Positions 57,069-64,000 of a stretch of DNA of 64,000 nucleotides are shown here, piece after piece (position 1 is the first letter of the stretch; each line of letters opens with the position of its first letter). The notes below the pieces were generated by a model, which saw only the letters and a program-made list of their open reading frames with translations, did not search any database and had not been told where the DNA came from. Made by a program: the position numbers and the translations under genes. This DNA comes from Siphonodentalium dalli (lineage: Eukaryota; Mollusca; Scaphopoda; Gadilida; Siphonodentaliidae), in contig CP136069.1 in the NCBI GenBank assembly GCA_032622095.1, positions 18,241,326 to 18,305,325 of the forward strand, in the 5' to 3' direction.

Positions 57069-57560
57069 TTGGACAGTTTTGTAAATTCAGAAAAGACTGA
57101 AAACTTTATACAATGTTTGGGAACACAAACACATGAGCGTTTTTTTTACGGAATACAACATATAATTCTCGCGCCAAAAAAAGTGCATTTTAATTCCATT
57201 ACATATAATTCGAACGACGTCATTTATTATCTAATTTGCTCCATAATAGAAGTTACTCAAAGACAAGTAAAAAAGCATAATTTGAGTACAGCACTAAAAA
57301 CAAAATGTAGCATATCAATACGCGAGCGTGTTTATTATTGTGACTTATTTCAGGTTTTGCACGTCATGTGTAGTAACTATCATATTGCATACCAATTTGT
57401 ATACCACTGTACTGTTTGTGTTTGGTGTTTTCAATTAAAATCTTTTTCTACTCTTATTTTTTTTTCAGCGTATAACTGGTGGTCGCTTTTGTGTATTTTT
57501 GGGACAACTGTGCCATGCGAATGGTGGTGATTGCAAATAATTTTTCTTCTACATGGTCAG
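57069..57560. other. Open stretch without recognised product
   Basis: The plus strand is open for 153 codons (57069-57530). In AT-rich DNA a frame of this length can occur by chance in 64 kb. The translation has no domain pattern and ends in a Trp/Phe-rich segment. Not annotated as a gene. Confidence 0.35.
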
Positions 57561-57819
57561 CTGGAAATTAACTTAGGAATTTGTTTTACCAAGTTGACTG
57601 TGTATCTTTAAGATTGAAGCCACATGGTGGTTTGCGCTCCAAAATATTCTCTATTGAATTTGTTCCCGGTATCGAAATACTTGAACTATCTTTATATGCA
57701 TAATTGGGCATTATATGTCCCAGAAAGACGCATTGAAGTCATTCAAATAAAAGGTCAGCAGACCACAGTGTCCCCCGAAAACGTGGCAAGTCGATGCCGC
57801 TTTGTTAAAGAAATTACAA

Positions 57820-58160
57820 AAAATGTCGAAAAGTGTCAATCACTCCGTAAAAAAAATATACATGTTGCACATCTCCAATATGTGGGTAACAATACTCTGA
57901 AGTTTCAAATATCTACAATCAAAACTGTAGGAGGAGTTGATTACACCATGAAGGTACCCTCATACAGAAAATTATAAAGAATGTTGAAATTTTCTAAGTC
58001 GAAAAGGGTTAATAACTCTGTAAAAAAATAATTTTTCCGTCATCTATATACATGCTGCACATCTTCAATATGTGGGCAACAATATTCTGAAGTTTCAAAT
58101 CTCTAGGATGAAAACTGTAGGAGGAGATTATTACACAATGAAGGTACTCAAAAGTGTGAC
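57820..58160. repeat. 130-bp direct duplication with GACGGACGGAC tail
   Basis: TGCACATCTCCAATATGTGG, CTGAAGTTTCAAATATCTAC and AAAACTGTAGGAGGAG occur at about 57860-57955 and again at 58050-58147, with similar spacing. The second copy ends TGACGGACGGACG. This looks like an invertebrate dispersed repeat, and the 117-codon frame at 57624-57977 overlaps it. Confidence 0.7.
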
Positions 58161-58607
58161 GGACGGACGTACTGGCCAAAGTATACTTGTGGGGTGACCG
58201 CACATACCCATGAATACTTGTGGGTGCGATCTTTTGTTTGAGTAAATTGTGGGGTGCAACCCACAACTGACGATTTTTTAAAGAGCGTATTTTTAAAGTT
58301 TCTATAGTCCCCCAAACATAATTTTTTCGTGGGACAAAAATATGAACTTTGAACATGGTGCTTGTGTCCCAAACAAACAACAGCCATGTGATCGGCATGG
58401 GACTCAATAGAGCGTTCCGTGTTATTCTGATATGGTAGAGAGCGTTTATTTCACATATGTGCGAAGAATTGAAAACTGGAAAATGGCTGCGAAGTGGAAA
58501 GTATTTTTCGAAGTAAATGATGCCAGTACAACAAACATTTGTCAACATATATTATACCTCCTTCCAAATTACGCAGACAGAACTGTGAATGAGCCATGAC
58601 CGTTTAA

Positions 58608-59470
58608 CACGTTCACTGCCACTACGAGTTAACTCGTAGTAAACGGTTCCATGGGGACTGCTGCTACGAGTTAACCCGTAGTAATGTTCATACCACATAA
58701 ATAATAACACAAACGGCAAGCAATGTTGCTGTGTGCGTCAATACATGCCCAACGATCCCATTGATCGATTATATATGTATAATTACGATGGCTTGAGATA
58801 CAACGATTTCCACAGCCCGAACAAGGGGTGGGGTCCAGATAGAAATCTTGGTAGGATACTCCAATTCACCAGCACCTCTTCTGTACGTCCCTGAACCTTG
58901 ATATACATGTGCAACTAGACCATTCCAGGACACATTATGTATATATAAAGGAATTGGCGATCAAATCCGGGTCAAATAAAAGATAAAACGTGTTATAAAG
59001 CTCCTACGAGATAACTTGTAGTCGGCACCTGGGATGAAACTCACCAGTGGTCATCGCTGGTGCCAGCTACGAGTTATCTCGTAGGTAAATACATATAATG
59101 TTTTTTGACGTCTTATTCGACGTAGTCCGTACCAATTATCATATATAAATTCATTTACCATGTCTTACATACGATATGCTTGTACATGTATAGCACTTTT
59201 CGTCATCTAAGACACTGACAACGTAATTGTAGTTACCTACGAGATAACTCGTAGCTGGCACCAGGGATGAAACATTAATAAATTCCGTCCCAGGTGCCGA
59301 CTACGAGTTATCTCGTAGTAGTCTTATAACATGTTTCAGCATCATATGACCCGATATTGGTCGAACCATTACTCATACATACGTAAAATATCATCTACTA
59401 TCGGCAAAACATCAAATCCCATGTCGGCATATGGGATGGAATTACCCATTGGCTTTCGGCAGTGAACGTG
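58608..59470. mobile_element. TTAA-flanked element T3 with six palindromes
   Basis: The ends CACGTTCACTGCC and GGCAGTGAACGTG are flanked by TTAA at 58604-58607 and 59471-59474, which fits a piggyBac-like non-autonomous element. Inside are six near-identical 18-bp palindromes (CTACGAG-n4-CTCGTAG) at 58622, 58664, 59004, 59067, 59238 and 59301. The last four come as pairs with GGCACC-type words between or beside them. No transposase is encoded. Confidence 0.85.
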
Positions 59471-59491
59471 TTAAGCCCCTTGGCGGTTTAA

Positions 59492-59845
59492 CCCTTTACC
59501 CAAAGGAAGGGCCCTGTGCCAATGCGTTCTCTTATATATGCGAGTCGACCATAGGTCGCCTCGCATATATAAGAGAATGCATTGGCTTAACACATTAAAA
59601 ATTATAAAATTGTTAAAGAATGTAAGAAAAAATGCATTCTCTTATATATGCGAGGCGACCTATGGTCGACTCACATATATAAGAGAATGCATTGGCACAG
59701 GGCATAACTGTAACTATCACAATGTGGTCAAGGAGCCGGTTCCAATGATATCCATATTTGTATGGTTCTATTGAGACAGACCGAATATATTTTAGGCTGT
59801 TGAAGCTTTATTTGGCCGGTTTTGGCCGGTTTGTTGGGTAAAGGG
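59492..59845 (-). mobile_element. MITE family A, copy 6
   Basis: Inverted orientation. TTAA stands at 59488-59491 and 59846-59849. The second hairpin has lost the first bases of its outer arm. It sits 17 bp from the right TTAA of element T3. Confidence 0.9.
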
Positions 59846-60495
59846 TTAAAGCCTGATATTATTCTCGCTTTGTTTTATCCAGGTCGGTTCTGATTATCAA
59901 CACATTGATAAAAAATATTTTATATGGATTTCATATGTAACAGAACCATTTATTCAAGTCACACAATAAAGAAAATGGGGTCTGACATTTCATCAGCATT
60001 TAAAAAACAATAAAGAGCGTTCCTTGTTAGTCTATTTCTGATATGGTAAACATAAAGAGCGATTGACTGATATATGTGCGAAACATTTAAAAACGACAAT
60101 GCTAGGACTTTCCAATCATATAAAGTCGTGAGTTTCGTGTATGAAGTTTTAACACGTCTTTAGTTTGTGTCAGCCTCGCAAAACAATTCCAATACGTGTA
60201 GCACACTTGTCGGAATATTCGATAATGACATTGCACGGGTGGTGAGATACATCCATCTTGCTCATGAAAAAATCGCAGGTGCCGTAACTTGAATTTATTG
60301 AAGATTTGGCCCCTGGACGCAGCGGGATTCAATTAAACTAAATTGTCTCCTGTATTGCCAATTCTAGGTTCGTGTATGTATGTATGTATTACATATGCAC
60401 TGCAATTATATATGTGTGTTTCTCGTTAACTGAACTATTGTGTCTTTATGGTATAATTGTTCTATGTACACGATTGACAAATTTCATTAAAATGA
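59846..60495. other. Gap with repeat J fragments
   Basis: AAAGAGCGTTCCTTG with TTTCTGATATGGTAAAC (60012) and GTGTCAGCCTCGCAAAACAA (60165) are related to 56890 and 58400. No gene is supported. Confidence 0.5.
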
Positions 60496-60499
60496 TTAA

Positions 60500-60840
60500 A
60501 GCTACTCAATCCAATCAGACGGTCCCCATATCCCCAAGTTACAACAACAACAACATTTCTTCAAAATGCGCATTAGTTATCAGAATTGATTAATTACAAC
60601 ACAATAATGCTAACACTGTCAAACTATGGTATAAAATTTCCAAAAACGTGTTATTCATTAACATGTTGTTCAACGAAATATGGCCGTATTACCACTTGAT
60701 TTTAGAGTTATACATCTTCATATCAAAAATAGATATCTGATCACTGAGCTTTGATGTGTGGGTTACTCGACTCGAATCAAATATTTTACCTGAAGCCAAA
60801 GAAATAGTAATTTGGGAGCGTTAGTTCTGATTATGCATCT
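60500..60840. mobile_element. TTAA-flanked MITE family T2, copy 2
   Basis: AGCTACTCAATCCAATCAG starts the copy after TTAA (60496-60499). The right end TATGCATCT precedes TTAA (60841-60844). The interior matches 11160-11611 with internal deletions. Confidence 0.8.
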
Positions 60841-60950
60841 TTAATGACAATGCGTATAACGACCGTTCACGCTGCTGTCGCCCAAGATAATGGAGAGCGT
60901 TCTCAATTATGAGCTTTTGTAATCATTTTCGACTTATATACTAACGGATT

Positions 60951-61221
60951 TACAATATTTCCTCGCGTTAATACGCACATAATCGGCATATAATGTGAAA
61001 TAGGTACATAATGTTATTGTTTTATTCTGAAATAAGCAGATAATGGACGTTATTTCGTTTTATGGTGCAGGCCACAGCGAAAACACGTGTTATAGAGCGT
61101 ACACCTGGAAAGTCGTGTGTTGGCTTATTTGTGTCATTTTCCGCATATAATCTGCTTAGAATCGCCTCATTATGCTCTCATTTTCAACACATTATCGACT
61201 CAAAATGAGGTGATTTTAAGC
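60951..61221 (-). mobile_element. Family C repeat, copy 5
   Basis: TACAATATTTCCTCGCGTTA starts the copy. CACATAATCGGCATATAATG, AGCAGATAATGGACGTTATT and GAAAACACGTGTTATAGAGC follow in family C order. The far end is truncated after GAGGTGATTTTAAGCA. Confidence 0.8.
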
Positions 61222-62189
61222 AAAACGTTGGGATAGAGCTGTTAACTAACTAGTTGGGTTAGATAAAGTAACCAAACATTTGGTTTGAAGTAACTAAACA
61301 TGGGGTGGGAGAAAGCATATGTCAATATATAATTACATTTAATCCCAAATGAATGAGTTTTGACCATATTATCTGAGATTCTGGTCAATAATTAAGTTTC
61401 CAAAACTTAAGTCCAATCAATGGAGTCATTTCGGACCTTATAACGTCTGATTAGAGGAGAGATATTGAACAAGACTGCGAAACCAGTATGTAATATGATA
61501 GTTCGAAACGAGGTGTCACATACACTTACTTCCTTTTCGGGAATAAATTAACAACATATATAGAAAAGAATGACACAAGCAATATTACAACTATTTATTT
61601 CTGACACAATAGATGCCCTCACTGTGTATTTATTAGAGTTTGGTTTGAATAAAGAGATGAAAATATGACAAAGAGAGCTCACATTCAGCAAATCTTTATC
61701 AAGGGGCGCAACTCAAACCCAGTGATTATTAACTAAACTAATCTAACCCAACAATTGAAACCAACTGCTGGAATTTTACCCAACCATTAACCCAACTTTG
61801 GATAACCCAACACGTTTGACTAAACTTTATTTTGAGTGTTCGTTGACCGATAACGCAAAACCAGTTTTAGGAGCGTTATTATAATAACAGAAACCTGTCG
61901 CAAATTCACGATTACGGTTACGGATATGGAAAATATCCTGACAGTATACGGCAAAAAAATCGATCTTTACGCACGGGGCCGGTTCTTATGTGAGACGAAA
62001 TATACCACACGCAGTTTAATTATGTGCAGACGTGTCAAGGGTGTGTCACTTGTCCGGTCCTGCTTGGGGACGCTCTAACAGTATCCGTGTGGTGCATAAC
62101 ACACGAATAAGAACATGGGATCTGAAAGAGACACACATTACTTTCTCCATCAAATATATGTGTGTAACTGAATATAGTGGGGCATACCG
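61222..62189. other. Gap with CCCAAC/GTTGGG-rich stretches
   Basis: ACTAGTTGGGTTAGAT at about 61247 and AATCTAACCCAACAATTG at about 61738 face each other; other AACCCAAC words lie near 61790. A degenerate inverted-repeat element is possible. No gene is supported. Confidence 0.4.
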
Positions 62190-62340
62190 TAATGCCCAAA
62201 GTAATTGACCCCTTAACCACAGCAGAATTATGGGTAATTTTGCAGGATTTAGTCGGAAATATTAGCCATATTTCCGACTAAATCCTGAAAAATTACCAAT
62301 AATTCTGCTGTGGGTAAGTGGTCAATTACTTTGGGCATTA
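62190..62340. mobile_element. Hairpin MITE family L, copy 2
   Basis: This is a nearly perfect 151-bp palindrome. TAATGCCCAAAGTAATTGAC and CTTAACCACAGCAGAATTA run to TTAGTCGGAAATAT, then the mirrored sequence runs to GGGCATTA. The loop is only a few bases. The arms are shared with copy 1 at 5709-5988. Confidence 0.92.
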
Positions 62341-62951
62341 CTGCATGCCGTCTCACCAATAAACCATCGTATGTAAGTTGTGATGGTGTCCATGCACCTT
62401 ACTATAGGACAATATATTCTATCCGTAATCGTAATAGTGATTTTGCGAAAGGTCTCTATTTATTTATATGCGAAACATGCTTATTCTCGCCAGGAAGTAT
62501 CGAAACAATCCAGGATGCAAGGTTGAAATATTTTGTTTTTCAGTTTGCTGGACCTGGCCGCCACCCCGGGAAAGCTTTTTTTTTCCCTGTCCGATCCCGG
62601 ACAGCCACCCCGCCAGCGCAAGTTTCTTTTATCCATGGGTGGGCAATTAGGCACCCACCACTATTGGAGATCAATAATGAACATAAGAACAAAGTTGATC
62701 TAATTATCCATGTTCTTCTTAGTGGTGATGTGATGTTTTACAAACTTTTATATTTTTTACACATTTACCCACTGCGAGTGCCTTGAGTCCCTTTAATAGT
62801 GGTGATTTTCTTTACAGACTTTATATTTTTACACTTTTACCCACAGCGTACCTTTAATATTCGGTGATAGCTTTTCACGATAGTGCACACATTTATGGTC
62901 GAGCTTTTTTCAGCTTAGACCTTGATAGCAATCATACCCTGTCCATCGTTG
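62341..62951. other. Gap without identified gene
   Basis: Two similar phrases (GTGGTGATGTGATGTTTTAC and GTGGTGATTTTCTTTACAG, each followed by TATATTTT and CATTTACCCAC-like words) form an imperfect duplication near 62720-62840. No exon is supported. Confidence 0.45.
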
Positions 62952-63432
62952 AGCTACTCGTATTACCGTTTAATGCTACTCGTATTACCGTTTAATGCTA
63001 CTCTTATTACCGTTTAATGCTACTCGTATTACCGTTTAATGCTACTCGTATTACCGTTTAATGCTACTCGTATTACCGTTTAATGCTACTCGTATTACCG
63101 TTTAATGCTACTCTTATTACCGTTTAATGCTACTCGTATTACCGTTTAATGCTACTCGTATTACCGTTTAATGCTACTCGTATTACCGTTTAATGCTACT
63201 CGTATTTCCGTTTAATGCTACTCGTATTACCGTTTAATGCTACTCGTATTACCGTTTAATGCTACTCGTATTACCGTTTAATGCTACTCGTATTTCCGTT
63301 TAATGCTACTCGTATTACCGTTTAATGCTACTCGTATTTCCGTTTAATGCTACTCGTATTACCGTTTAACGCTACTCTTATTACCGTTTAATGCTACTCG
63401 TATTACCGTTTAATGCTACTCGTATTACCGTT
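62952..63432. repeat. 22-bp minisatellite, about 22 copies
   Basis: The unit CTACTCGTATTACCGTTTAA followed by TG is repeated about 22 times. Variants are CTCTTATT for CTCGTATT and TATTTCC for TATTACC. The 22-bp period does not keep a reading frame. Confidence 0.96.
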
Positions 63433-64000
63433 TAATGATATCGTTATTCGAAATAAGTTAGTATTGAGAACTCACGTGACGAACGGAACGATACGATTTG
63501 TTGTAATCGCAATTTGGTAGTATATCAGTAATAACGGTTCTCTTCGGCGACCCATCATACACTCACAAGCAAAATACATTAATATTCCACGCAACTCAGA
63601 AATTCATCCGTGATAGCAATCGTTTCGCTTGATTTAATTCACTTGATTTAATCACTTGATTTAAATACGTGTCACCCCTTTGACCTAAAAAATAAATACT
63701 ATATTGTTTAAGAAAGTATATATCAAACTCTATCGCAACGACAGCTCCCAATTATGACAACTCTCTAAATGTATATATTTATAAGTAGAAATTTACTTTA
63801 TATATTTGTGTTCGTCTATATGAATAATTGCCATTATTGAAAATGATATTAAAGTATATACTTCAATGTTTGTGTATTATTGTAAGAGAGAAGCAATGAC
63901 TAAGTGCTATCACTTGTGCTCTGATCCCTTTGTGATAACAGTATTTAAATCAAATATGTTTAATCTAATTTGGTGTCATCGTATTGTTTTTCTATAATTT
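63433..64000. other. Gap without identified gene
   Basis: This is AT-rich sequence to the window edge with a short CACTTGATTTAAT duplication near 63640. No gene is supported. Confidence 0.45.

Noticed and set aside
57069-57530. 153-codon plus-strand frame as a gene
   Set aside because: Length is near what chance allows in AT-rich DNA of this size and no motif was recognised.
57624-57977. 117-codon plus-strand frame as a gene
   Set aside because: Its 3' half is one copy of a duplicated dispersed repeat that also occurs at 58050-58147.
58009-58548. 179-codon minus-strand frame as a gene
   Set aside because: It overlaps the duplicated repeat and repeat J, contains a second overlapping frame, and shows no domain.

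Overview
The window is animal nuclear DNA with very few exons and a great deal of repeat sequence. It is AT-rich by eye. It has no operon-like gene packing, coding evidence sits in short exons with GT/AG borders, and most of the length is miniature inverted-repeat elements (MITEs), Helitron-type ends, minisatellites and foldback elements. An IGFBP/CCN-type exon, a non-LTR reverse-transcriptase relic, TTAGGG-like DNA and dispersed GGACGGAC-ended repeats suggest a marine invertebrate, most likely a mollusc or another lophotrochozoan. That placement is inference only.

Coding evidence. Positions 2-139 (+) look like the last exon of a VWA-domain protein. Positions 5416-5626 (-) are a clear 12-cysteine IGFBP-domain exon, best matching CCN-type proteins. 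Positions 52984-53187 (-) look like the terminal exon of a small two-pass membrane protein, with an AATAAA about 220 bp downstream. Positions 12372-12575 (+) are an unidentified ORF behind a CCAAT/GC-box/TATA-like promoter. Positions 44380-45720 are a broken non-LTR retrotransposon RT. No tRNA or rRNA gene and no complete gene was found.

Layout. 0.4-5.4 kb: three minisatellites (27, 21 and 31 bp); the 21-bp array lies inside a foldback element. 5.7-18 kb: MITEs, a 45-bp array open on both strands, and AT-rich filler. 18.2-24.7 kb: a 211-bp satellite interrupted by a 3.5-kb terminal-inverted-repeat element, whose empty site can be read in the neighbouring units, and by a second 1.2-kb insert. 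25-40 kb: several MITE families, a 117-bp array and three Helitron-type elements, two of them joined head to tail. 40-50 kb: the RT relic with an in-frame 24-bp expansion, more MITEs and a TTAGGG-like tract. 50.8-52.4 kb: an array of about 170-bp units. 54-55.3 kb: a 24-bp minisatellite. 55.5-63.4 kb: MITEs, a TTAA-flanked element carrying six near-identical 18-bp palindromes, and a 22-bp array.

The most unusual pattern is a double-hairpin cassette (a 69-nt near-palindrome, spacer, then the same palindrome inverted). It sits inside two otherwise different MITE shells (A, flanked by TTAA; B, with GTGACCCGCC ends) and also occurs outside them, about twenty hairpins in all. Two further families (C and D) share one scaffold but carry different repeated internal words. 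All coordinates and matches were read by eye; nothing was computed or searched.
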